Origin: Mauremys mutica
Lineage: Eukaryota > Chordata > Testudines > Geoemydidae
NCBI RefSeq assembly: GCF_020497125.1
Contig: NC_059073.1
Span: 144,283,012-144,347,011, forward strand
Direction: 5' to 3'
DNA: 64,000 bases
Shown: positions 1 through 10,989 of the stretch, one piece after another
Layout: each line of letters starts with the position of its first letter
Numbering within the stretch: position 1 is the stretch's first letter
Program-made: the position numbers and the translations under genes
Notes under the pieces: generated by a model
Told to the model about the DNA's origin: nothing
The model's input: the letters and a program-made list of their open reading frames with translations, nothing else
Databases searched by the model: none

Positions 1-198
1 TACAAACTACAATTAGTAGTTCTGCAATTTCATATTTGAGTTCCTTCAGAACTCTTGGGTGAATACCATCTGGTCCTGGTGACTTATTACTGTTTAGTTG
101 ATCAGTTTGTTCCAAAACCACCTCTAATGACACCTCAATCTGGGACAGTTCCTCAGATTTGTCACCTAAAAAGAATGGCTCAGGTTTGGGAATCTCAC

Positions 199-582
199 TC
201 ACATCCTTGGCCATGAAGACCAATGTAAAGAATTTAGTTTCTCCGCAATGGCCTTATCATTCTTGAGTGCTCCTTTAGCATCTTTTGTCCAATGGCCCCA
301 CTGGTTGTTTAGCAGGCTTCCTGCTTCTGATGTACTTAAAAAAAAATTGCTATTACTTTGTGAGTCTTTGGCTAGCTGTTCTTCACATTCTTTTTTGGCT
401 TTCCTCATTATATTTTTACATTTCATTTGCCAGAGTTTTTGCTCCTTTCTGTTTTCCTCACTAGGATTTAACTTCCACTTTTTAAAGGATGCCTTTTTGT
501 CTCTCACTGCTTCTTTTACTTTGTTGTGTAGCCACAGTGGCACTTTTTTGGTTCTCTTACTATGTTTTTTAATTAGGGGCAT
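199..582 (-). pseudogene. CR1 ORF2 fragment: linker between endonuclease and RT
   Basis: This 127-aa Lys/Arg-rich open frame contains 'PLWLHNKVKEAVRDKKASFK' and 'KNIMRKAKKECEEQLAKDSQ'. That matches the segment of CR1 ORF2 joining endonuclease and reverse transcriptase. It follows the endonuclease fragment directly and ends before the RT motifs, which would lie beyond the left edge. It has no independent function. Confidence 0.7.
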
Positions 583-586
583 ACAT

Positions 587-907
587 TTAAGTTGAGCCTC
601 TATTATAGTGTCTTTTAAAAAGTTTCCATGCAGATTGTAGGGATTTCACTTTTGGTGCTGTCCCTTTTAATTTGTGTTTCACTAATGTCCTCATTTTTGT
701 GTAGTCCCCCTTTCTGAAATTAAATGCTACTGTGTTGGACTGCTGTGGTGTTTTCCTGGCCACAGGGATGTTAAATTTAATTATATTCTGGTGACTACTA
801 CCAAGCGGTCCAGCTATATTCACCTCTTGTACCAGATCCTGTGCTCCACTTAGGACTAAATCAAAAATTGCTTCTCCTCTTGTAGGTTCTAGGACTAGCT
901 GCTCCAA
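587..907 (-). pseudogene. CR1 ORF2 fragment: end of the APE-like endonuclease
   Basis: The open frame encodes 106 residues that match the C-terminal part of the CR1 endonuclease. It has the 'FDLVLSGAQDLVQEV' block followed by 'GSSHQNIIKF', where active copies have a Ser-Asp-His motif; here the Asp has become Ser. In the intact family this domain nicks target DNA before reverse transcription. The next frame leftward (199-582) is the basic linker ('WLHNKVKEAVRDKKASFKKW') leading to the reverse transcriptase. Confidence 0.75.
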
Positions 908-1606
908 GAAGCAGTTATTTAAGGTGTCAAGAAACTTTATCTCTACATCCCGTCCTGAGGTGACGTGTACCCAGTCAGTATGGGGATATTGAGTTTTTTA
1001 TTTTTATAGCCTCTCTAATCTCCCTGAGCATTTCACAGTCACTATCACCATCCTGGTCAGTAATATATCTCTACTGCTATATTCTTATCATTCAAGCATG
1101 GAATTACTATCCGTAGAGATTCTATGGTACAATTTGGTTCATTTAAGATTTTTACTTCATTTGATTCTACGCTTTCTTTCACATATAGTGCCACTCCCGC
1201 ACCAGCACGACCTGTTCTATCCTTCCGATTATATTTTGTATCCTGGTATTACTGTGTTCCATTGATTATCTTCATTCCACCAAGGTTCTGTGATGCCTAT
1301 TATATCCACATCCATGTTTAATATGAGGCACTCTAGTTCACCCATCTTACTATTTAGACTTCTACCTTTTGTATATAAGCACTTTTTAAAAACTTGTCAC
1401 TTTTTAGCTGTCTGCCATTACATGATATAATTGAATGGGACTCTTTTTCATTTGACTGTTTCTCATCAGATCAAACCTGTATTTTACGATCTTCCACCCT
1501 CTCCTCCTTATTAGGACATAGAGAATCTCCATTAATAGAGTCTCCCCTAAGGGATGTCTCTATCCGAACCACATGCTCTTCTTCACGGTCAGCTTTCCCC
1601 CAGCCC

Positions 1607-2494
1607 TTAGTTTGAAAACTGCTTTATGACTTTTTTAATTTTAAGTGCCAGCAATCTGGTTTCAATTTGGTTTAGGTGGAGCCCATTTTTCCTGTATAGG
1701 CTCCCCCTTTCCCAAAAGTTTCCCCAGTTCCTAATCAATCTAAACCCCTCCTCCCTACACCATCGTCTCATCCATGCATTGAGACCCTGCAGTTCTGCCT
1801 GTCTAACTGGCCCTGTGCGTGGAACTGGAAGCATCTCAGAGAATGCTACCATGGAGGTCCTGGACTTCAATCTCTTACCTAGCAGCCTAAATTTGGCCTC
1901 CACAACTTCTCTCCTATCCTTCCCTATGTCATTGGTACCTACGTGGACCACGACTATTTCTCCTCCCCAGCAGTACACATAAGTCTATCTAGAGGTCTCG
2001 AGAGATCTGCAACTTTCGCACCAGGCAGACAAGTCACCATGTGATTCTCCCGGTCATCACAAACCCAGCTATCTATGTTTCTAATGATCAAATCCCCCAT
2101 AGTTATTACCTGTCTCTTCCCAATAACGAGTTCCCTCCCACAGAGAGGTATCCTCAGTGCGAGAGGATACCATGACATCATCTGGAAGGAGGGTCCCAAC
2201 TACGGGATCTTTCCCCTCTGCTCCAGTTGGATGTTCTCCTTCCCTGGGATTTTCATCCTCCTCAACAGCACAGAGGCTGTCAGACCGGGGATGGGACCAT
2301 TCTACTGTGTCTCAGAAAGTCTCATCTATGTACCTCTCTGTCTCCCTTAGCTCCTCCAGTTCAACCACTCTGGTCTCCAAAGCCCGTACACGGTCTCTGA
2401 GGGCCAGGAGCTCCTTGCACCAAATGCACACATACGTCCCCTGTCCATAGGAAAAGTAATCATACATGGGTGCAATAAACTGGATAGCCCTCAC
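1607..2494 (-). pseudogene. CR1 ORF1 with SGNH esterase-like domain, degraded
   Basis: Three broken frames make up ORF1. The N-terminal piece (2312-2494) has a Cys pair 'CIWCKELLALRDRV' followed by a leucine-rich coiled coil. This recalls the PHD/zinc-finger and coiled-coil start of CR1 ORF1. The C-terminal piece (1607-1978) has 'VVVHVGTNDIGKDRREVV', the GxND block of SGNH/GDSL esterases, and later 'KNGLHLNQ', which corresponds to the catalytic DxxH block with Asp changed to Asn. Esterase domains in CR1-like ORF1 are known from the literature. Stops and frameshifts separate the pieces, so no full protein can be made. Confidence 0.75.
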
Positions 2495-2954
2495 TCTGTT
2501 GCTGGATGTCTGCCTGCATTATCTTTATACTCCTGAAGCTCGTTCCTTTGTTGATGTTTTGTTTTTATCAGGGGGTGTTTTTGGCTTTAAGTTTAAAGAA
2601 TGTTGTGTGTGTCTAGCCCCCTCCCACCTCCCCCACACACACACTTCCGAGCAAAACTCCCCTGTTAGCCACTCCTGTTGACAAGCTCTCAGCCTTGCCT
2701 AGCAGGCCGCTAAGCTCAGCAATGGTCCCCCAAACAAACAGACCACACGGTATATTTCAGTCAAGCAGCAAGCACACCACAGACACACACAGTACAGACA
2801 ATAAACTTACCCCGAGGGTCACATAATCACTCCTCCTTCACCTGGAGAACTCGCAAAACTCCCCTGTTAGCTGCTTCTGGTTGCTAGCTCCTCTGGTCAC
2901 TTAGGGATTGCACAGGGTGTGATGACCTCTGCCAAAATGACATGCTAGTATTAA

Positions 2955-3075
2955 AAAGACAAGGTGAGTGAGGTAATATCTTTTATTGGACCAACTTCTG
3001 GTCCAATGTCTTGGTCCGATAAAAGATTTTACCACACCCACCTTGTCTCTCTAACATCCTGTGACTAATGCAGCT
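2955..3075. mobile_element. Penelope-like end fragments in inverted orientation
   Basis: The sequence 'gacaaggtgagtgaggtaat' runs forward and is followed about 40 bp later by its diverged reverse complement ('attttaccacacccaccttg'), giving a small hairpin. This unit is widely dispersed in reptile and bird DNA; a partial copy starts at about 3970. The inverted arrangement matches the better-preserved hairpin Penelope copies at 9466-10235 and 61217-61407. Family assignment is by analogy. Confidence 0.45.
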
Positions 3076-3524
3076 ACAACAACACTGCATATGATAATGC
3101 TTGTATGAAATCACTTCAGGCCAATCCACTGCAGTAATAAATTCTGCCCTCTACTCTGAAAAAGGATGGATCTGATGGGGGCTAATAGGTCTCAGCTACC
3201 CTGATGAAACCTTGCTGAAGTGTTTTACATTAAATTGTCAGGTGCCGTTAGCAAAAGGGAAGGAGAAAGTGCACTATTAAGAAAATAAGATCAATATTTG
3301 ATTTGATTTTCTATTTTCCAGTAATTATGATTGGAATCAGTTTTCTGTGAAGAACAGAGCATAACACTGCAAAAGGGAGAACTATCCCTCCCCCTGCCTT
3401 CTTCGTAAAGGAAAACTGTCCCTCTTCAGTCCACCTGTCAAAGTTGATAACGCTTTTCTCAGCATGAATACCATTGCTGTGCATTTCCATCCTAGGATCT
3501 CATAGTGTGTGGATGAGTGAAAAG
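3076..3524. other. Stretch without a recognisable feature
   Basis: AT-rich single-copy-looking sequence. I see no open frame of note, no splice-bounded exon and no repeat I can name. Confidence 0.5.
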
Positions 3525-3720
3525 GACATTGGACTTACAGTCCATGTTCATGGGGTCTGTTCCCAGCTCTGCCGCTGACTTGCTATGACCTCTCCCAGGT
3601 CTCTCCTGTGGATCAGTTTTCTCAGTGGAAAAAATGGGGATAATGGTACTGCTTTGTTACAAGCACTTTGAGCTTTGCGGCTGAAAACTGCTATCCGAGC
3701 ACTAAGTGTTTTGCTAACAC
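3525..3720 (+). repeat. MIR SINE copy
   Basis: It has the MIR/core-SINE pattern: 'cagctctgccgctgacttgc' followed by a T/C-rich 'cagttttctcagtgg' and 'aaaatggggataatgg'. Similar copies lie at about 20060, 27620, 49640 and 61045. It is old and strongly mutated. Confidence 0.6.
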
Positions 3721-3964
3721 GAATCAAGTCTTAGCACCCCTCTGAAAGTATCCAGGTTGCAGTCTGTTTTTCCAGACAGGGAAACTGAGGCAGCAAGTAG
3801 TTTAAGTGAGTTGTGTGAACCTGGACAAGCCAGGGCTTAGGTCAGGCTAGAACCAGGTTACTGTGACTTCCAATCTCTTGCTCTCACCGCTCTGAATTTA
3901 AAAAAAAATTAAAATCTTCATTTCTGGGCATCCTGTTGGCAGTGACCAACTTGTTGGGAAAATT

Positions 3965-4110
3965 ACAGAGACAAGGTGGGTGAGGTCATGTTTTTTATTC
4001 GACCAACTTCTGTTGTTGTTTGTTGTATTATCGTAGTGCCTAGTTATGGACCAGGATCCCCCTGTGCAAGGTGTTGTACAAACACAGAACAAAGAGACAG
4101 TCCCTGCTCC
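3965..4110 (+). repeat. Penelope-like end fragment joined to a dispersed amniote repeat
   Basis: 'gacaaggtgggtgaggtcat' repeats the unit seen at 2955. It is followed by 'gtagtgcctagttatggacc' and 'aggtgttgtacaaacacaga', a repeat that recurs in better form at 34488-34620. I do not know the family name of the second repeat. Confidence 0.45.
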
Positions 4111-5929
4111 ATAGAGCTGCTTGCCTGCTTCAGTAACTGTGTGAAATGTGGTGAAGATCTGAGTCTGCTTCCTAATTCATAGGTGCCCACATCACACAAA
4201 CTCCTCTATCAATTGCTGCTAACAATATTTATTGTTTGTACTCCAGGTGCTAAGGCCCCAACCAATAACGGAACCCCTTTGTACTATGTGCTGTAAGTAC
4301 ATGGGGACTGCCCATCTAAATAGACAAGGCAGAGGATGGGAGGGGAACAGATGCTCAGAGAGGGGATCTGACTTGCCAAAGGACACATAGAAGGTCAGTA
4401 GCAACTGGGTCCTCTGTCCACTGGAAAATGTTGCCTTCTGTGTGTATCTTAGCAGAGATGTCAAGAATGGAGCAAGGAGACTAAACTCTATTGCCCCTGG
4501 AGTTTTTCTCTCCTTGTCAGGGATAAGATACATTGGTGGGGGAGGGACGTGTCGGGCAATGCCATAACTTGTGCAGTGTCTGTCCTATGGACACATGCTG
4601 GCCTGTCCATCTGGCACCTTTCACCAGCATGCAATTCACTGAGAAACAAAAAGGGAAAGAATAACAAGTGCACCTTTCTTCTCCCCAAGCCCATACAGGA
4701 AACAGGCCCACTCACTAAAATCATCCTCAAACAACAAGTGGCTTGTGGCTGAGAGAGATTCTAAGGGCTCAGTAATCCCATTTAATTAACGATCTTTCAG
4801 GAGCCCTTTGCTAATTAACTTGCACCTGGAAATTCTTTTTGAGGTTTCGCTCTCCAAGAGGATACGTAGGGCTTTGTGATTAAAATTCCCCAGGGGAGAA
4901 TATTTCTAGCTTTTCTTCTCCCTATATACAGTGTGGCCAGCATCCAAGACCTTTCTCACATGCATCAGTTACATTCTCAAATATCACATTTACTTCTTTA
5001 ATTTAATTGAGCCATATCCCAAGTGTAAAGAGTACTCAGTTTTCACTCTTACTCAGGCAAAACGCCTGTCATCTGCAGAAAGGCATAAAAAAACTGAACG
5101 TAGCTAGTAGAATGAGGCCCACAGACAGAAAGAATCCATCATGCGGTAGTGTTCATAAGGTCTTGATTAGGAGTCAGAATAACTTTGAGCAGTTGAATTT
5201 GAATTTGTTACGTTTATACTTAGATTCATTTTAGAACAAATGCTCAGTTCTTGAAATGCAGTACCCCATAGCATCATTCTGTGGCATTGTTTCCATTCTG
5301 ACCCCATTCTCAATTTGCATAGCTTAGCTAGTGAGTGCTCAGATCACAACCCGACATTGCATGGCTGCAGGCAACCTGAAATTATTCCCCATTTCTTTAG
5401 GATTTCTGGAGGCACTTTGCATCCTGCTCTTAATCCCTGCAGTCATCACAATTTACCTCTAGAATTCTCAGAAGCCCCTACTTTCACTGTCAAGAGATCT
5501 GATGTCTTCTTTCAAATGAATCTGCTATAAATAAGTTAATTCCAATATCAGAGACAAATAGCAACAAAGATGGGCAGAAGTCAGGCTTCCATCTGCTTGC
5601 TTCTTGGAGGTGCTGTCACTAGTTGTCTTCTCTTCCACAGAGTGATATTTTCTGGGCACACAGTAAAACTCTTGATTTCTCTCTGTAGAAAGGAAAGTGT
5701 GGAAGAGAGGGTTACTGGGAAAGTCCACCTGTAACCATTTATGTAGAAATCTCACAAGGAATGCTGTGAGAAATTGGAACAAGATCTCTATCACAACACC
5801 AAAAGCAAAAAGATGTGTACTAACTATTCCTTTTCCTATTAGTTATAACACTTTCCACTTCTATATTGCCTTATGGCCAAGTGCTTTGCAAACACTCCAG
5901 AGGGCTACCACAAGACTATGTGCCTCTTA
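4111..5929. other. Stretch without a gene; one degraded dispersed repeat
   Basis: A weak copy of the 'aggtgctgtaca' repeat lies near 4225-4310. The rest shows only short chance open frames. A segment around 5680-5780 has an acceptor-like 'tctctctgtag' followed by 26 open codons, but I see no domain and no matching donor, so I do not call an exon. Confidence 0.5.
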
Positions 5930-6028
5930 AGTATTTGAGGACAATTGGGGATTTAAGTGGTGCATAGGGTTCATGCTGGCCTTCTGCATATAGGTATAGT
6001 TCGTGCACTAAGGAATTAAGCTTCTTAG

Positions 6029-6323
6029 GGTAGGTTTACACTTACCTTCCGGGTCGACGCGGTGAGTTCGACTTCTCGGAGTTCGAACTATCGCGTCTGA
6101 TCTAGACGCGATAGTTCGAACTCCGGAAGCGCTGCAGTCGACTCCGGTACTCCACCACTGCAAACGGCAGTGGCGGAGTCAATGGGGGAGCCGCTGAGTT
6201 CGACCCCACCGCGTCTGGACGGGTGAGTAGGTCGAACTAGGGTACTTCGAATTCAGCTACGCTATTCATGTAGCTGAATTTGCGTACCCTAGTTCGACCC
6301 CCCTTCTTAGTGTAGACCAGGCC
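6029..6323. mobile_element. Harbinger MITE, 295 bp, flanked by TTA duplications
   Basis: The left end reads 'gggtaggtttacactta' and the right end, in reverse complement, 'ggcctggtctacactaag'. Both match the ends of the full Harbinger transposon at 51622-56445. TTA occurs at 6026-6028 and 6324-6326, the 3-bp TWA duplication typical of PIF/Harbinger. Inside are two palindromes, about 6077-6122 and 6229-6297, both built around 'gttcgaac/ttcgaa' motifs like the subterminal motifs of the full element. It has no coding capacity and was probably moved by a Harbinger transposase in trans. Confidence 0.85.
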
Positions 6324-7204
6324 TTACATGGAGTTAAGTACTGTTATCCATCCCCATCTTGCAGATGGTGAAGAAGACACACAGAGAAGTGAGTTTCCCC
6401 AACTCACAGAATCAGACTGACAGAGTTGGGAATATGATGCAGATCTCCTGACTCTCCCTGTCTTGTATTCCCCTGTCAGTATGCCCGGTTGGAAATCACA
6501 GCACTTATCTTAACGCAAAGCTGTGAAATATTGCTGATGAAACATCGGCAGTGGGTGGAATGTGAGGATTTTAAAGTGAAATTCAGATTTCTTCAGTGGG
6601 AACAAGTTCAACTTTTCTACCATCTGTTATGCCTGTAAGTGTGAATTCTGCTCTGCATCTGGGCAAGAACATAAGAACGACCAGACTGGGTCAGACCAAT
6701 ACTTCATCTAGCCCAGTATCCTCTAACAGCGGCTGGTGCCAGGTGCTTCAGAGGGAATGATTAGAACAGGGCAATTTATCAAGTGATCCATTTTGCCCTG
6801 TCATGCAGTCCCAGCTTCTGGCAGTCAGAGGTTTAGGGACACCCCGAGCATGGGGTTCTGTCCCTGACCATCTTGGCTAATAGCCATTGATGAAACTATC
6901 CCCCAGGAACTTATCTAATTCTTTTTTGAACCCAGTTACAGTTTTGGTCTTCACAACATCCCCTGGTGATGAGAACCACAGATTGTCTGTGCATTGTGTG
7001 AAGTACTTCCTTCTGTTTGCTTTAAACCTGCTGCCTATTAATTTCATCGAGTGACTCCTGGTTCATGTGTTATATGTGAATGGGTAAATAACACTTCCTT
7101 ATCCACTTTCTCCACCCATTCACAATTTTACAGAATTCTGTCATATCCTTCTAAGCTGAACAGTCCCAGTCTTTTTAATCTCTCCTTGTACAGAAGCATT
7201 TTTG

Positions 7205-8078
7205 TTCATAGAATCATAGAATATCAGGGTTGGAAGGGACCTCAGGAAGTCATCTAGTCCAACCCCCTGCTCAAAGCAGGACCAACATCAACTAAATCAT
7301 CCCAGCCAGGGCTTTGTCAAGCCAGGCCTTAAAAACCTCTAAGGATGGAGATTCTACCACCTCCCTAGGGAACCCGTTCCAGTGCTTCACCACTCTCCTA
7401 GTGAAATAGTGTTTCCTAATATCCATCCTAGACCTCTCCCACTGCAACTTGAGACCATTGCTCCTTGTTCTGTCATCTGCCACCACTGAGAACAGCCGAG
7501 CTCCATCCTCTTTGGAACCCCCCTTCAGGTAGTTGAAGGCTGCTATCAGATCCCCCCCCCCCACCCCTTCTCTTCTGCAGGCTAAACAATCCCGGTCCCC
7601 TCAGCCTCTCCTCATAAGTCAGGTGCCCCAGCCCCCTGATTATTTTTGTTGCCCTCTGCATTCTCTCCAATTTGTCCACATCCCTTCTTTAGTGGGGGGT
7701 CCAAAACTGGACACAATACTCCAGGTGTGGCCTCACCAGTGCTGAATAGAGGGGAATAATCACGTCACTTGATCTGCTGGCAATGCTCCTACTAATACAG
7801 CCCAATATGCCGTTGGCCTTCTTGGCAACAAGGGCACACTGCTGACTCATATCCAGCTTCTCATCCACTGTAATTCCCAGGTCCTTTTCTGCAGAACTGC
7901 TGCTTAGCCAGTCAGTCTCTACCCTGTAACAGTGCATGGGATTCTTCCTTCCTAAGTGCAGGACTGTGCACGTCTCCTTGTTGAACCTCATCAGATTTCT
8001 TTTGGCCCAAACCTCTAATTTGTCTAGGTCACTCTGGACCTTATCCCTACTCTCCAGCGTACCTACCTCTCCCCCTAG
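7205..8078 (-). mobile_element. Younger CR1, 5' truncated, nested in an older CR1
   Basis: It starts with the 3' tail 'catagaatcatagaatatca' and 'gggttggaagggacctcagg', then the RT C-terminal region. The decayed frames 7292-7564 and 7689-8150 contain '[20 protein letters not shown]' and 'LEVWAKRNLMRFNKETCTVL', both CR1 RT thumb/C-terminal blocks. The older CR1 resumes near 8079 at 'ctctgttgcccttctctgta'. It belongs to a different 3'-tail subfamily from its host. A 13-C run at 7551-7563 causes local frame loss. Confidence 0.8.
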
Positions 8079-9625
8079 CTCTGTTGCCCTTCTCTGTATT
8101 TTTTCCAATTCCAATATATCTTTTTTGATATGGGGCAATGAGAACTGCACACAATATTCAACATGTGGTCATACTATGGATTTATAAAATGGCATTATGA
8201 TATTTTCTGTTTTATTATCTATCCCTTTCCCAGTGGTTCCTAGCATTCTGTCAGCTTTTTTGACTGTCGCTGCACATTGAGCGGATGTTTTCAGAGAACT
8301 ATCCATGCTGAATCCAAGATCTTTCTTGAGTGAAAACAGCTAATTTAGACCCCATCATTTTGTATGTATAGTTGGGATTATGTTTTCCAGTATGCATGAC
8401 TTCACACTAATCAGTATTGACTTTCTTCTGCCATTTTGTTGCCCAGTCACCCAGTTTAGTGAGATCCCTTTGTAACTCTTCGCAGTCTGCTTTGGATTTA
8501 CCTATCCTGAGTAATTTTGCATCTGTAAACTTTGCCACCTCACTGTTTACCCAGTCGCATTGGTCCCAGTACAGATCTTTGGGGGACCCTGTTATTTATA
8601 TCTCTCCATTGTGAAAATTGACCATTTATGCCCATCATTTCCTATCTTTTATCAAGTTTCTGATCCATGAGAGGACCTTCTCTCTTATCCCATCACTGCT
8701 TACTTTGATTTAGGACCCTTTGGTGTGGGACCTTGTCAAAGGCTTTCTGAAACTCCCAAGTACACTATATCCACATGCTTGTTAACAACCTCAAAGAATT
8801 CTAATAGATTGATGAGGTATAATTTCCCTTTACAAAGGCTGTTTTGACTTTTCCCCAATGCATTGTGTTCATCTATGTGTCTGATAATTCTGTTCTTTAT
8901 TATAGTTTCAAGCAATTTATCTGGTATTGAAGTTAGGCTTACCAGCCTGTAATTGCCAGGATCACCTCTGGAGCCTTTTTAAAAAATCGGCATTGCATTA
9001 ATTTCCCTCCAGTCATCTGATACAGAGGCTGATTTAAGCAATCGTTTATGTACCGCAGTTAGTAGTTCCACAATTTCACATTTGAGTTCCTTCAGAACTC
9101 TGGGGTGAATAGCATCTGGTCCTAGTAACTTATTACTTAGTAACTTCTGATGTTTTGCTGTTAGCTTTTGTGTCTTTTTCTAGTTGCTCTTCAAATTCTC
9201 TTTTGGCCTGCCTAATTATATTTTTGCACTTGGCTTACCAGAGTTTATGTTCCTTTCTATTTTCCTCGGTAGGACTGACTTCCAATTTTTAAAGGATGTC
9301 TTTTTGCAACTAACTGCTTCTTTTACCGTATTCTGTTTAGCCATGGTGGCATTTTTTGGGTCTCTTATGAATTTTTTTTATTTGGGAGAATGTTTACTTT
9401 GAGCCTCTATTATGGTGTTTTTAAATAGTTTACATTAAGTCTGCAAGCATTTCATTGTTGTGACTAGTTTCAGAGTGGTAGCCATGTTAGTCTGTATCAG
9501 CAAAAAGAATGAGGAGTACTTGTGGCACCTTAGAGACTAACACATTTATTTGGGCATAAGTGTTTGTGGGCTAAAACCCACTTCATCAGATGCATGGAAT
9601 GGAAAATGCAGTAGGAAGATTATAT

Positions 9626-9627
<2 letters not shown>

Positions 9628-9657
<30 letters not shown>
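9628..9657. repeat. (CA)n microsatellite
   Basis: About 15 uninterrupted CA units inside the Penelope copy. Confidence 0.9.
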
Positions 9658-9658
<1 letters not shown>

Positions 9659-10000
9659 ATGAAAAGATGGGGGTTGCCTTACCAATTCTAACAAGGCAGA
9701 TCAATTAAAGTGGGCTATTATCAGCAGGAGGAAAAATCACTTTTGTAGTGGTAATCAGGATGGCCTATTTCAAACAGTTGACAAGAAGGTGTGAGTAACA
9801 GTAGGGGGAAGAATTAGCATGGGGAAAATAGTTTTTAGTTTGTGTAATGGCCCATCCACTCTCAGTCGTTATTCAGGCCTAATTTGATGGTGCCCAGTTT
9901 GCAAATTAATTCCAGTTCTGCAGTTTCTCGCTGGAGTCAGTTTTTTGAAGTTTTTTTGTTGAAGAATTGCCACTTTTAGGCAACCCTCATCTTTTCATAT

Positions 10001-10133
10001 TCTCTCTCTCTCTCTTCCCCCCCCCCCGTGTGTGTGTGTATGTATGAATATATATATATATGTGTGTATATATATATATGTATATGTATATATGTATATA
10101 TATGTATATATGTATATATATATGTATATAGTA
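10001..10133. repeat. Compound microsatellite (CT)n-(C)n-(TG)n-(TA/TG)n
   Basis: Consecutive tracts of CT, C, GT and mixed TATG/TATA inside the Penelope copy. The open frames across it (Tyr/Ile/His-rich) are artefacts of the repeat. Confidence 0.9.
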
Positions 10134-10989
10134 TTTTCCACTGCATGCATCCGATGAAGTAGGCTGTAGCCCACAAAAGCTTATGCCCAAATAAATGTGT
10201 TAGTCTCTACAGTGCCACAAGTACTCCTTGTTCTTATTGTTGTGACTGTTCCTTTTAATTTCCCTTTAACTAGATTCCTCATTTGTGTCTTCCCCCTTTT
10301 TGAAGTTAAATGCTACTGTGGTGGGTGTCTTTGGTATTTTCCCCCCCTACAAGGATGTTAATTTAATTACCTTATGGTCACTATTATCGAGCGATTCTGC
10401 TACATCCACCTCTTGGACCAGATCCTGTGCTCCACTTAGGTCTAAATCAAGAATTGCCTCTCTCCTTGTGGTTTCCAGGATTAGCTGTTCCAAGAAGAGG
10501 TCATTAACGGTGTCAGGAAATTTTATCTCTGCATCCCATTCTGAAGTGACAGATACCCAGCCAATATGAGGATAGTTGAAATCCCCCATTATTATTGAGT
10601 TTTCTGGTTTGATAGCCTCTCTAATCTCCCTGAGCATTTTGCAGTCTGGTCATGTGGTTGGTAGTATATTCCTACTGCTATCCTCTTATTATTAAAACAT
10701 GGAATTTTTATCCATAGAGATTCTGTGGTTCAGTTTGATTCATTTAAGATTTTTACTATGTTTAACTCTATGCTGTCTTTCACATATAATGATACTCCCC
10801 CACAAGCATGACCTACTCTGTAATTACTGTATATTTTGTATCCTGGTATTACTGTGTCCCATTGATTAGCATCATTCCACCAAGTTTCTGTGATATCCCC
10901 ATTTAAAACCAGCACTCAGGTTCACTCATCATAATATTTAGCCTTCTAGCATTAGTATACAAGCACTTGTAGAATTTGTCAGCATTTAG

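Larger units (their letters stand above)
1..2935 (-). mobile_element. CR1 LINE, 5' part, cut by the window edge
   Basis: Reading the minus strand from right to left, this gives the CR1 order: a 5' untranslated stretch (about 2500-2930), ORF1 remains (1607-2494), the end of the APE-type endonuclease (587-1330) and the endonuclease-RT linker (199-582), and then the RT would start but the window ends. The same regions occur in the CR1 at 6661-10985, which supports the assignment. Frames are broken by stops and indels, so the copy is dead. The 5' leader holds two related segments (2647-2681 and 2850-2885, both with 'aaaactcccctgttag'), about 203 bp apart. The 5' limit is uncertain. Confidence 0.85.
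9466..10235. mobile_element. Penelope-like insertion with inverted ends and 12-bp duplication
   Basis: It begins near 'cagagtggtagccatgttag', then 'gaggagtacttgtggcacct' (about 9508), continues through sequence homologous to the 3' part of the element at 31150, and ends with the reverse complement of the same unit ('gtgccacaagtactcctt', near 10213-10230). 'attgttgtgact' occurs on both sides (9454-9465 and 10236-10247), marking the insertion into the older CR1. There is no intact coding sequence. Simple repeats (CA at 9628-9657; CT, C and TA/TG at 10001-10130) lie inside it. Confidence 0.85.
6661..10985 (-). mobile_element. Old CR1 LINE with two nested insertions
   Basis: The 3' end is at the left ('cataagaacgaccagactgg', a CR1 3'-end type also seen at 33912, 43050 and 62330). 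The body then gives RT (to about 9130), linker (9150-9440) and endonuclease (10250-10880), stopping near the ORF1/ORF2 border. It is interrupted by a younger CR1 (7205-8078) and a Penelope copy (9466-10235). All frames are destroyed. Compared with the CR1 at 1-2935 it lacks ORF1, so it is 5' truncated. Confidence 0.85.

Noticed and set aside
5697..5780. Possible extra tetraspanin exon after 'tctctctgtag' with a Cys-containing frame
   Set aside because: It lacks the CCG motif and a donor, and an in-frame stop follows soon. It does not look like a tetraspanin loop.
9976..10190. Tyr/Ile/His-rich open frames
   Set aside because: They are translations of TA/TG microsatellite.
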